Shown here piece by piece: positions 1-7,096 of a stretch of 11,234 nucleotides of DNA. The stretch's first letter is position 1; each line of letters begins with the position of its first letter. The stretch spans positions 1 through 11,234 of the forward strand of contig JACKLV010000025.1 in assembly GCA_024235755.1 (NCBI GenBank). Reading direction: 5' to 3'. The notes beneath the pieces were generated by a model that did no database searches, was not told where the DNA came from, and saw nothing but the letters and a program-made list of their open reading frames with translations. The stretch comes from Burkholderiales bacterium. GTDB lineage: Bacteria > Pseudomonadota > Gammaproteobacteria > Burkholderiales > Nitrosomonadaceae. The translations under genes were made by a program, and so were the position numbers.

Positions 1-119
1 TGTTACATAGCCTAAGTTTTTATCATGACTGCATGAGTAAGTATGATTTTTTCAGAAGTAATGTAATATGTTATTGATTGATTTTATAAATTCAACATAC
101 TGATATTCAGGAAGTAAAT

Positions 120-1640
120 ATGGGTGTCCAAGCTGATTCTGTTGATGCCGTTGATGCTTCGGCGCGACTTAATTATTTAGTACCCGCAAAGCGTCAACGA
201 TATCCTAAATCTTTTTTAAAGCTTATTTTGTTTGGATATTCTCTAGTTGGCGTCCCTTTAATAGCATCTTTAATTTATATTGCAAGTAGCGTAGATCGTC
301 TTGCAGAGCATGGCCGTGAAACAATTTATCAGGCCACAGAAATTACGCACGGAAACCGGGCGCTTGCCGACGAAGTCCTGGCGATGGAAAGAAGTGTAAG
401 GCAAGCCTTGATTCTGAATGATTTTTCTTTGCTTGAAGGCTATATTCATTCTCATGATAAATTTGGAAAAACGGCAGAAAATTTTACTCGATTACTTCCG
501 CATACGGAATTATCCATCTATACGGAGCATAAGCTTTTACTGGAAAAACTGAGATTGTTTGAAATGACAATTTACAGAGAGATACTCAAAAATAGAGATT
601 CTCCTGAGAATTTGAAAATTCAGGCTGAAAGTTTTGAAAAGCTTTTCGACGAAGTTCGAAATTTTGCGAGCTTGGGGAACGCTCTAATTGGTTATTACGT
701 AAATGAAATGCATGAAACCGCAAATCAGTTGCGTTCTAATGTTGAAATGCAACTGCTTGGCGTTATTCCTTTTGTGGTAGCTTTGGCTATTATATTTTCA
801 ATACTGATTACGCGTCCAATAAAGCAAATTGACGAAGCTATTTATAATCTAGGCCACGGAAAATTGCTGGAGCCAATCAATGTCAATGGCCCTCAGAATC
901 TTAAACAGCTTGGTAAGCGCCTAGACTGGCTGCGTCGTCATCTACTTAAGCTGGAAAAACAAAAAAACCAATTTTTACGGCATGTATCGCATGAACTTAA
1001 AACCCCTTTAACAGCCATTCGTGAGGGAGCAGATTTGCTTGCTGAAGGGGTTACTGGGAATTTATCTAAGAAACAGCAGCTTATTGTAGATATACTACAT
1101 AGTAGCAGTTTGCAATTGCAAAAGCGAATTGAGGATCTATTGAGTTACAGCGCCATACAAGACGCGAAAACCGTGCTTATAAAACATCCAGTCAGTCTCT
1201 CGGAAATTATAGATCAAACCCTGCAGAATCAGAATTTATCGATTTTAAGTAAAAAGCTGAGGATTTTACGTAATCGTGCGGATGTAATCTGTGAATGCGA
1301 TGCCGAAAAAATACAAACTGTTATTGATAACTTATTATCAAATGCCATAAAATTTTCACCGCCGTGTAGCATTATTGAAATAAAAATCAGTCATGATAGA
1401 AAGGATGTGATGCTCGATGTTATAGATGCGGGTGTTGGGGTGCATCACTTGGATAAGGATAAAATCTTTGAACCTTTTTATCAGGGGCGTTATAAACCTG
1501 ACGCACATGTCAAGGGCACTGGTTTAGGGTTATCGATTGCTCAAGAGTTTGTGCGCGCCCATGGAGGTTGTATTCAATTGATGGACTATGCTAATCATGG
1601 CGCCCATTTCCGCCTTGTTTTACCATTGCGCAATGAATGA
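120..1640 (+). CDS. glrK: Sensor histidine kinase, GlrK/QseE type
   Basis: Inner-membrane histidine kinase expected to phosphorylate the response regulator encoded two genes downstream. The 506-residue product has a basic N-terminal tail, a first membrane segment at about 32-56, a mostly helical periplasmic region at about 57-210, a second membrane segment at about 212-231, then HAMP. The H-box FLRHVSHELKTP (285-296) carries phospho-acceptor His291. ATP-binding boxes follow: N-box around Asn404/Asn408, G1 DAGVG (436-440), F-box FEPF (450-453), G2 GTGLGLS (466-472). The EMERS motif in the sensor region and the H-box resemble E. coli GlrK as I remember it. The ATG at 120 follows GGAAG at 110-114; no other Met occurs until residue 89, so the roughly 30-residue cytoplasmic tail before the first membrane helix seems real. 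The stop overlaps an alternative ATG for the next gene, suggesting coupling. No GG dinucleotide occurs in bases 1-109, so no sigma-54 -24 element is visible upstream, and I see no convincing sigma-70 promoter. Confidence 0.93.
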   Translation: MGVQADSVDAVDASARLNYLVPAKRQRYPKSFLKLILFGYSLVGVPLIASLIYIASSVDRLAEHGRETIYQATEITHGNRALADEVLAMERSVRQALILNDFSLLEGYIHSHDKFGKTAENFTRLLPHTELSIYTEHKLLLEKLRLFEMTIYREILKNRDSPENLKIQAESFEKLFDEVRNFASLGNALIGYYVNEMHETANQLRSNVEMQLLGVIPFVVALAIIFSILITRPIKQIDEAIYNLGHGKLLEPINVNGPQNLKQLGKRLDWLRRHLLKLEKQKNQFLRHVSHELKTPLTAIREGADLLAEGVTGNLSKKQQLIVDILHSSSLQLQKRIEDLLSYSAIQDAKTVLIKHPVSLSEIIDQTLQNQNLSILSKKLRILRNRADVICECDAEKIQTVIDNLLSNAIKFSPPCSIIEIKISHDRKDVMLDVIDAGVGVHHLDKDKIFEPFYQGRYKPDAHVKGTGLGLSIAQEFVRAHGGCIQLMDYANHGAHFRLVLPLRNE

Positions 1641-1650
1641 TGGCGACACT

Positions 1651-2199
1651 ATGAAGAAAACAAGTTATGTGTCATGTACAATATTTCTTCTTGTTGTTAT
1701 TATCCTGATGTTAACCGGGTGTTCAAATATAAAGAAACAACGTGTCGTTAAAAACCCGGATGAATTAGTATCCAGAGAAATATTTCAGGATCAACTGAGC
1801 AATGTGTTGCAAGATTATGCAGATATCGAGCAGCAGAGCGATATTGAACTTGAATTAACATTCAATACTGTCAAGCAGAAATTTGAAACAAACGATAATC
1901 TGGATAACCGTATCAGGTATATCTTATTATTAGTTTTAACAGAGCAAAAATTTTCTGATCTTGAGAAAGCATATTCATTACTAAATGACTGGCCTGAGAA
2001 TGAATATTTGTCTACGCCATTAAATAGTTTTAGAGATATTCTAATAATGCGGCTAGAAGCAGAATTGCGTTTGAGAAAAGTGGTCAATCAATTATCCAAT
2101 CAACTGGCAAACGAGAAATTAAAATCTGAAATGTTGCAGAAAAAAATTAACGATATTAAGGATATGGAAAAATCATTGATCAGAAGAAATATGCCTTAA
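1651..2199 (+). CDS. qseG: QseG-like lipoprotein of the GlrK/GlrR operon
   Basis: Small lipoprotein of 182 residues between kinase and regulator, the position QseG occupies in the enterobacterial qseE-qseG-qseF operon, where an outer-membrane lipoprotein is needed for full kinase signalling. I chose the ATG at 1651 because it gives a textbook lipoprotein signal: MKK, a hydrophobic core, and lipobox LTGC with Cys24. The +2 residue is Ser, which favours the outer membrane. An in-frame ATG at 1633, overlapping the kinase stop, would add six residues before the signal and is less likely; neither start has a strong ribosome site, consistent with translational coupling. The mature protein is charged and helical, and residues 134-182 look like a coiled coil ending in KINDIKDMEKSLIRR, which resembles the tail pattern of E. 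coli QseG from memory. Overall similarity is low and the protein is shorter than E. coli QseG (about 237), so the assignment rests on position, lipobox and coiled coil. Confidence 0.75.
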   Translation: MKKTSYVSCTIFLLVVIILMLTGCSNIKKQRVVKNPDELVSREIFQDQLSNVLQDYADIEQQSDIELELTFNTVKQKFETNDNLDNRIRYILLLVLTEQKFSDLEKAYSLLNDWPENEYLSTPLNSFRDILIMRLEAELRLRKVVNQLSNQLANEKLKSEMLQKKINDIKDMEKSLIRRNMP

Positions 2200-2207
2200 G
2201 GTGAACA

Positions 2208-3596
2208 ATGAAAACAAATTCAAAAATACTGCTCGTCGATGACGATTTAGGTTTGCTAAAGTTGCTGTCAATACGTTTGAATGACGCCGGTTATAAAATT
2301 GACACCGTGAGTAGCGCTGAATCAGCGCTCAACTACCTTGATCTTGAAAGGCCGCAGCTTGTTATCAGCGATATTCAGATGGGTGGTATGAATGGCATGG
2401 CGTTATTCGAAAAAATCAATGAAAAATTTCCTGCGCTTCCGGTCATTATACTAACGGCTCACGGCACTATTCCGGATGCCGTCGCGGCGGTTCAACGCGG
2501 TGTATTTGGCTATCTAACAAAACCTTTTGACAGTAAAATTTTATTAGCACAAATTCAGAAAGCACTTAATAACGCCCCACAAACAACAAATACTCAAAAT
2601 GCACAGCCTCTATGGTGTAAAGAGATCATTACACAATGTGCGGACATGAAAGATATTCTTAGCAAAGCAGAACTTGTCGCTAAGGGGGATGCAAGCGTAT
2701 TACTTTACGGCGAAAGCGGTGTTGGAAAAGAGTTATTCGCTCGGGCTATTCATAGCGCTTCGGGTCGTTGTCAGAAACCGTTTGTTGCTGTTAATTGTTC
2801 GGCAATTCCAGAGCATCTATTGGAAACGGAGCTTTTTGGCCATGTTAAGGGGGCGTTTACCGGCGCAATCCGTAATCATGAGGGGTTGTTTCAATTAGCA
2901 GAGGGCGGCACTTTATTTCTTGATGAAATTGGCGATATGCCGTTGTCTCTGCAAGTAAAATTGCTGCGTGCCATTCAAGAAAAACAAATCAGATCTGTGG
3001 GAAGTGCTCAATTTGTACCGGTAGATGTGCGGTTTATTTCAGCAACTCATCGTGATCTTAAGGAAGAAATTGCAAAAGGTAGTTTTCGTGAAGACTTGTA
3101 TTATCGAATAGACGTTATATCCCTGAAAATACCTGCATTATCGCAGAGGAGGGAAGACATACCTCTTTTGGCAAATCATTTTCTCGAATTATTTGCCAAT
3201 AGATACCAACAAAATATAGTTGGATTCTCTCCTGACGCAATGGAAATTCTGCTCACGGCGTCATGGCCTGGGAATGTGCGACAGCTCATGAATGTGATTG
3301 AGCAATGTGTCGTGTTAAGTGCCGCTTCCTTAATCCCACCAGCGCTTGTTTACGATGCAATTAATATGGAAACTTCTCAACTTAAATCATTTGAGGAGGC
3401 TAAAAAGCAATTCGAACGAGACTATCTTGTTCGGGTTTTAAAAATAACATCAGGGAATGTTACCCATGCTGCACGTATTGCTAAGCGAAATCGTACTGAG
3501 TTTTATAAACTTTTGCAAAGGCATCAAATCGATTATTCTATGTACAAAGTTAGAGCGCTAGATCCTCAGAAGGATAAAATCGGCACGCAAGCCTAA
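2208..3596 (+). CDS. glrR: Sigma-54-dependent response regulator, GlrR/QseF type
   Basis: Cytoplasmic NtrC-family activator, 462 residues, that should activate sigma-54 RNA polymerase once phosphorylated. The receiver (about 5-120) has acidic pocket Asp11-13, phospho-acceptor Asp55 in VISDIQM, Thr83 and Lys105. The AAA+ domain (about 140-375) has Walker A GESGVGKE (168-175), an intact sigma-54 contact loop GAFTGA (215-220), Walker B GGTLFLDE (233-240), FREDLYYR with its arginines (293-300) and sensor II WPGNVRQL (353-360). The C-terminus carries a Fis-type helix-turn-helix, GNVTHAARIAKRNRTEFYKLL (416-436), almost the same as E. coli GlrR as I recall it. AAGGTG (2198-2203) is a good ribosome site for the ATG at 2208, only 8 bases after the lipoprotein stop. 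Everything needed for sigma-54 activation is present; its target promoters are not visible in this window. Family assignment is firm. Confidence 0.95.
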   Translation: MKTNSKILLVDDDLGLLKLLSIRLNDAGYKIDTVSSAESALNYLDLERPQLVISDIQMGGMNGMALFEKINEKFPALPVIILTAHGTIPDAVAAVQRGVFGYLTKPFDSKILLAQIQKALNNAPQTTNTQNAQPLWCKEIITQCADMKDILSKAELVAKGDASVLLYGESGVGKELFARAIHSASGRCQKPFVAVNCSAIPEHLLETELFGHVKGAFTGAIRNHEGLFQLAEGGTLFLDEIGDMPLSLQVKLLRAIQEKQIRSVGSAQFVPVDVRFISATHRDLKEEIAKGSFREDLYYRIDVISLKIPALSQRREDIPLLANHFLELFANRYQQNIVGFSPDAMEILLTASWPGNVRQLMNVIEQCVVLSAASLIPPALVYDAINMETSQLKSFEEAKKQFERDYLVRVLKITSGNVTHAARIAKRNRTEFYKLLQRHQIDYSMYKVRALDPQKDKIGTQA

Positions 3597-3617
3597 CTGA
3601 AGAACCCATTCTGATTT

Positions 3618-6476
3618 TTAGTCATTATTCAGCAGCTCTCTTAGTACATAAGGCAATATGCCGCCATGATGGTAGTATTCTATTTCAATCGCCGTATCAA
3701 TACGGCATAGCAGCTTGACTTCTTTTTGCGCCCCATCCTCTTTGTGAATTATCAGGGTGACTTCCTGTTGCGGTTTCAGATCGCCAAGCCCGAGTATGTC
3801 GAATTTTTCGCTACCGGAAATACCCAGGGATTGCGCAGAATCGTTATTTATGAATTGTAGTGGCAGTACACCCATACCGATCAGATTACTGCGGTGAATG
3901 CGTTCATAACTGGACGCAATCACCGCTTTGACGCCGAGTAATTGCGTGCCTTTCGCTGCCCAGTCGCGACTGGAGCCAGTGCCGTATTCTTTGCCGCCAA
4001 AAACAACAGTAGGAATGTCTTGTGACTGGTATTTCATTGCGGCGTCATAAATACTCATTTCTTCCGTTTCTTGACCCTCTGATTGATAAAGCGTTACACC
4101 GCCCTCACTGCCGGGCACCATAAGATTGCGGATGCGTACATTCGCAAAGGTGCCGCGCATCATGACTTCATGATTGCCCCGGCGGGAACCATAGCTGTTA
4201 AAATCAGCTTGAGCCACGTCATTATCCAACAGATATTTACCGGCTGGTGAGGCTGCCTTGATGGCGCCAGCCGGGCTGATATGATCAGTTGTGACGGAAT
4301 CACCGAAAATACCCAGCGCATAAGCATTTTTAATATCGCCAGTGGCGTCTTGCTTATCTATTTGCAACGAGAAATTCTCGAAAAATGGCGGCTCGGCGAT
4401 ATAAGTGGATGGTGGCCAGTTGTATGTTTCTCCGGCGGTCGAAGAAATGTTGTTCCATAACGGATGGTCTTTGGTCAGATCGCTGTAGAGTTTTCGGAAA
4501 GTGCCGGCATCAGTGGCAAACTTCAACAATGCCTGTATTTCCTCGCTGCTTGGCCAGATGTCTCTAAGCCATACAGGATTGTTTTCAGAGTCAGTGCCAA
4601 GTGGCTCGTTGGTAAGATCTTTTAACACCGTGCCGGCAATCGCATACGCGACCACCAGTGGCGGGGAAGCCAAAAAGTTTGCGCGAATATTGGGATGAAT
4701 CCGGGCTTCAAAATTACGGTTGCCTGACAGTACGGCGGCGCAGACCAGGTCATTTTTGACGACCGCTTCTTCGATTGGCTCGGCTAGTGGCCCTGCGTTG
4801 CCGATACAGGTGGTGCACCCGTAACCAGCTATATTGAAGCCCAGTTTTTCAAGCGCTGCGAGCAGGCCTGTATGTGTAAGATATTCCGACACTACCCTGG
4901 AGCCCGGTGCAAGGGATGTTTTAATGTGACGTTTGACGGATAATCCTTTTTCCACGGCTTTTTTTGCCAATAATCCTGCTGCAATCAGAACGCTGGGGTT
5001 GGATGTGTTGGTGCAGGACGTGATGGCTGCGATCAGAATATCGCCATGGCCCAGTCCGACAGTGACGTTATTTAGTTGCATATCCTGGGTTTCAGTACTG
5101 GGGGTGGGGTGATTGCTGACCATTTCAGTGACATTGCGACCGCTATTGTCGGGCAGGCAGCTCTCATCCGGAATATTCGTATCAAGGCGGGTGCAAAGTT
5201 CGGCCTCTTCCGCGTTTAAATGGCGTGTCCGGTAGCGCTGATCCAATTCCTCATGTGTTTTTCCATATCCATTTTCTTCGACAGGCTTGCAAAAAAGTTC
5301 GGTAAAACGATTTTTCATGTCTGCCATATCAATACGGTCCTGCGGTCTTTTAGGGCCGGCAAGGGATGGCGAAACTGTGCCCAGGTCAAGCGTGAGCATA
5401 TCACTGTAGTCTATTTCGCCCTGCTGCGGTATGCCATACATACACTGTGCCTTGAAGTAATGCTGGAATGCCGCAATCTCATCATCGTTGCGCCCCGTTC
5501 CTTTGAAGTATTCAATGGTGGCGTCGTCGACTGGGAAAAAACCCATTGTCGCTCCATATTCCGGGGCCATGTTGGCAATAGTGGCGCGGTCCGGTACAGT
5601 CAAGGATGCTGTGCCCTCGCCAAAAAATTCTACAAATTTGCCGACTACATTTGCCTTGCGCAGCATTTCCGTAATGGTGAGCACCAAGTCGGTAGCGGTT
5701 ACGCCCTCACGCAGTTTTCCTGTCAGATTGACGCCGACAACGTCGGGCGTCAGGAAGTATACCGGTTGTCCGAGCATGCCAGCTTCAGCCTCTATGCCGC
5801 CAACGCCCCAGCCGACGACGCCGATGCCGTTAATCATTGTAGTATGTGAGTCAGTGCCGACCAGCGTATCCGGGTAAACGATACCGTTATTCTGATGCAC
5901 GCCACGCGCTAGATGTTCCAGATTGACCTGGTGAACGATACCGATGCCTGGCGGTATGACCTTGAAAGTATCAAATGCTTGCATGCCCCATTTGATAAAT
6001 TGATAACGTTCGTGATTGCGCTCGAATTCAATTTCCATATTGCGTTTGAGCGCATCTTTGCTGCCATAGTGATCAACCTGAATAGAGTGATCAACAACCA
6101 AGTCGACCGGCACCAGCGGTTCAATGAGTTCGGGATTTTCGCCTAATTTTTTGGCAGCGCTGCGCATGGCTGCAAGATCCACCAGTAAAGGTACGCCGGT
6201 AAAATCTTGTAACACAATGCGTGAGACAACAAAGGGTATTTCATGGGTTCTCGCAGCATTCGGCTCCCATTTGGCCAGTTGCTTGACATGCGATTCAGTA
6301 ATTTTTTTTCCATCGCAGTTTCGTAGAACCGATTCCAGAATGATCCGAATACATATCGGTAATCTTGAAATGTTGCCAAGGCCATTTTTCTCCAATGTGG
6401 GTAGGGAATAATACCGGATTTTTTTTCCTTCGGAGAGCGTCAGTTCCTGCAGGCAGTTAAATAAATTCTGAGTCAT
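3618..6476 (-). CDS. acnA: Aconitate hydratase A with long linker insertion
   Basis: Interconverts citrate and isocitrate through cis-aconitate in the TCA cycle, using a [4Fe-4S] cluster; cytosolic, AcnA/IRP1 type. The product has 952 residues. Cluster ligands are Cys488 in TSCTNTSNPS and Cys554/Cys557 in GCTTCIGN. Other signatures are DSHTTM (209-214), SLAGPKRPQD (371-380), SGNRNFE (584-590), GDSVTTDHISPAG (725-737), FNSYGSRRGNHEVMMRG (759-775) and the active-site serine region GSSRDWAAKG (834-843). E. coli AcnA has 891 residues; almost all the surplus lies between SLAGPKRPQD and Cys488 (about 108 residues here against about 53 there, from memory), while the Cys488-Cys554 spacing of 66 is unchanged. 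The start is preceded on the minus strand by AGGA (6484-6487). TACAAT at 6546-6541 could be a -10, but its -35 is poor. The gene ends only 21 bases from the convergent glrR stop, with no convincing terminator between them. AcnD is the alternative but is shorter. Confidence 0.96.
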   Translation of the reverse strand: MTQNLFNCLQELTLSEGKKIRYYSLPTLEKNGLGNISRLPICIRIILESVLRNCDGKKITESHVKQLAKWEPNAARTHEIPFVVSRIVLQDFTGVPLLVDLAAMRSAAKKLGENPELIEPLVPVDLVVDHSIQVDHYGSKDALKRNMEIEFERNHERYQFIKWGMQAFDTFKVIPPGIGIVHQVNLEHLARGVHQNNGIVYPDTLVGTDSHTTMINGIGVVGWGVGGIEAEAGMLGQPVYFLTPDVVGVNLTGKLREGVTATDLVLTITEMLRKANVVGKFVEFFGEGTASLTVPDRATIANMAPEYGATMGFFPVDDATIEYFKGTGRNDDEIAAFQHYFKAQCMYGIPQQGEIDYSDMLTLDLGTVSPSLAGPKRPQDRIDMADMKNRFTELFCKPVEENGYGKTHEELDQRYRTRHLNAEEAELCTRLDTNIPDESCLPDNSGRNVTEMVSNHPTPSTETQDMQLNNVTVGLGHGDILIAAITSCTNTSNPSVLIAAGLLAKKAVEKGLSVKRHIKTSLAPGSRVVSEYLTHTGLLAALEKLGFNIAGYGCTTCIGNAGPLAEPIEEAVVKNDLVCAAVLSGNRNFEARIHPNIRANFLASPPLVVAYAIAGTVLKDLTNEPLGTDSENNPVWLRDIWPSSEEIQALLKFATDAGTFRKLYSDLTKDHPLWNNISSTAGETYNWPPSTYIAEPPFFENFSLQIDKQDATGDIKNAYALGIFGDSVTTDHISPAGAIKAASPAGKYLLDNDVAQADFNSYGSRRGNHEVMMRGTFANVRIRNLMVPGSEGGVTLYQSEGQETEEMSIYDAAMKYQSQDIPTVVFGGKEYGTGSSRDWAAKGTQLLGVKAVIASSYERIHRSNLIGMGVLPLQFINNDSAQSLGISGSEKFDILGLGDLKPQQEVTLIIHKEDGAQKEVKLLCRIDTAIEIEYYHHGGILPYVLRELLNND

Positions 6477-6637
6477 GGTGTTGTCCTAGGTTAGCTGATT
6501 TTTCGATGAACTAAGTGGCGCTTTTGTTTTCTTGAGGCTTATTGTAACGTGCTGCAGTTTGGATAAAAAGGTGGAGGTGGTAAGTAAGAAGTTACATACA
6601 GAAACGCCAAATATCAAAACAGGTGATCACAGACAGG

Positions 6638-6714
6638 TGGGGTGGCTGATGGGGCTCGAACCCACGACAACCGGAATCACAATCCGGGACTCTACCAACT
6701 GAGCTACAGCCACC
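6638..6714 (-). tRNA. tRNA-His (GTG)
   Basis: The minus strand folds as a full cloverleaf. The acceptor stem has the extra 5' G (G-1) opposite C73, the hallmark of histidine tRNA, so it starts GGTGGCTG. The anticodon stem CCGGA/TCCGG encloses TTGTGAT, giving anticodon GTG. The T-loop is TTCGAGC and CCA is encoded. The D-stem closes with one G-U pair. It is the third and last tRNA of a minus-strand cluster. I find no clear terminator in the bases after it; a GTGATCAC palindrome at 6623-6630 is followed by only a short T run. Confidence 0.97.
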
Positions 6715-6739
6715 GTTGAAGACAGCGTGTTGCCGCCTG

Positions 6740-6771
6740 TATTACTCAAACTGGTGAAGTTTGACGTAATA
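6740..6771 (-). other. Strong hairpin in the tRNA-Arg/tRNA-His spacer
   Basis: Bases 6740-6752 (TATTACTCAAACT) pair with 6758-6771 (AGTTTGACGTAATA) around the 5-base loop GGTGA. This gives 13 pairs with a single bulged C at 6765. It sits between two tRNAs of one transcript and is read on the minus strand. A run of six T precedes rather than follows the stem on that strand, so it does not look like an intrinsic terminator. A role in processing or stability of the precursor RNA is inference. Confidence 0.55.
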
Positions 6772-6801
6772 AAAAATACCAATTATTAGATAGAAATAGT
6801 C

Positions 6802-6878
6802 TGGCGTGCCCGACAGGGATCGAACCTGTAACCCCCAGCTTAGAAGGCTGGTGCTCTATCCAATTGAGCTACGGGCAC
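6802..6878 (-). tRNA. tRNA-Arg (TCT)
   Basis: Minus-strand cloverleaf starting GTGCCCGTAGCTC, with acceptor pairing GTGCCCG/CGGGCAC, discriminator G and encoded CCA. The anticodon arm CCAGC-CTTCTAA-GCTGG gives anticodon TCT, which reads AGA and AGG codons. The T-arm has ACAGG-TTCGATC-CCTGT. It lies 39 bases downstream of tRNA-Pro and 87 bases upstream of tRNA-His, and should be processed from the same precursor. Confidence 0.97.
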
Positions 6879-6917
6879 CTTATCGGGCATTCCTTATATA
6901 TCTAGGGCAGTAGTAAT

Positions 6918-6994
6918 TGGTCGGGGTGGAGAGATTCGAACTCCCGACATCCTGGTCCCAAACCAGGCGCGCTACCAGACTACGCTACACCCCG
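6918..6994 (-). tRNA. tRNA-Pro (TGG)
   Basis: Minus-strand cloverleaf with acceptor stem CGGGGTG/CACCCCG, discriminator A and encoded CCA. The anticodon arm CCTGG-TTTGGGA-CCAGG gives anticodon TGG, the proline isoacceptor that can read most CCN codons. The T-loop is TTCGAAT. It is the first gene of the cluster; its 5' end lies only about 4 bases after the predicted transcription start, so the 5' leader would be very short. Confidence 0.97.
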
Positions 6995-7004
6995 AAAAGG
7001 GTGA

Positions 7005-7033
7005 ACTATACTCTTTCAGCATGAAAAGGTCAA
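7005..7033 (-). promoter_or_regulatory. Sigma-70 promoter of the Pro-Arg-His tRNA operon
   Basis: On the minus strand, -35 TTGACC (7033-7028) and -10 TATAGT (7010-7005) are separated by exactly 17 bases; each hexamer matches consensus at five of six positions. Transcription would start near 6998, just before tRNA-Pro. The bases after the -10 (TCACCC) are GC-rich, as often seen at stringently controlled stable-RNA promoters; that control is inference. Confidence 0.8.
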
Positions 7034-7054
7034 TTTGTTGCGGGCCAATTTGTT
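7028..7054 (-). repeat. 12-bp direct repeat over the tRNA promoter -35
   Basis: The minus strand reads AACAAATTGGCC (7054-7043), then CGC, then AACAAATTGACC (7039-7028). The copies differ at one base and are spaced by 15 bases. The downstream copy contains the -35 hexamer of the tRNA promoter. The arrangement could be a duplicated regulator site or a duplicated -35; the sequence does not decide. Confidence 0.5.
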
Positions 7055-7096
7055 CAAGGAATAAGCGAATAAGCAGTGAATTGCAGAAAGGAGACA

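Noticed and set aside
42..47. TATGAT as a -10 for the signalling operon
   Set aside because: Good -10 match, but the hexamer 17 bases upstream (TTTATC) matches the -35 consensus at only three positions and there is no extended -10.
3594..3620. Possible bidirectional terminator between glrR and acnA
   Set aside because: Only a 4-base AGAA/TTCT stem followed by a short T run; too weak to call.
6623..6630. GTGATCAC palindrome after tRNA-His as terminator
   Set aside because: A perfect 8-base palindrome leaves no loop, and the following T run is short.
7059..7074. Tandem GAATAAGC repeat downstream of rho
   Set aside because: Two perfect 8-base units, but short, and with no link to a promoter, terminator or gene.
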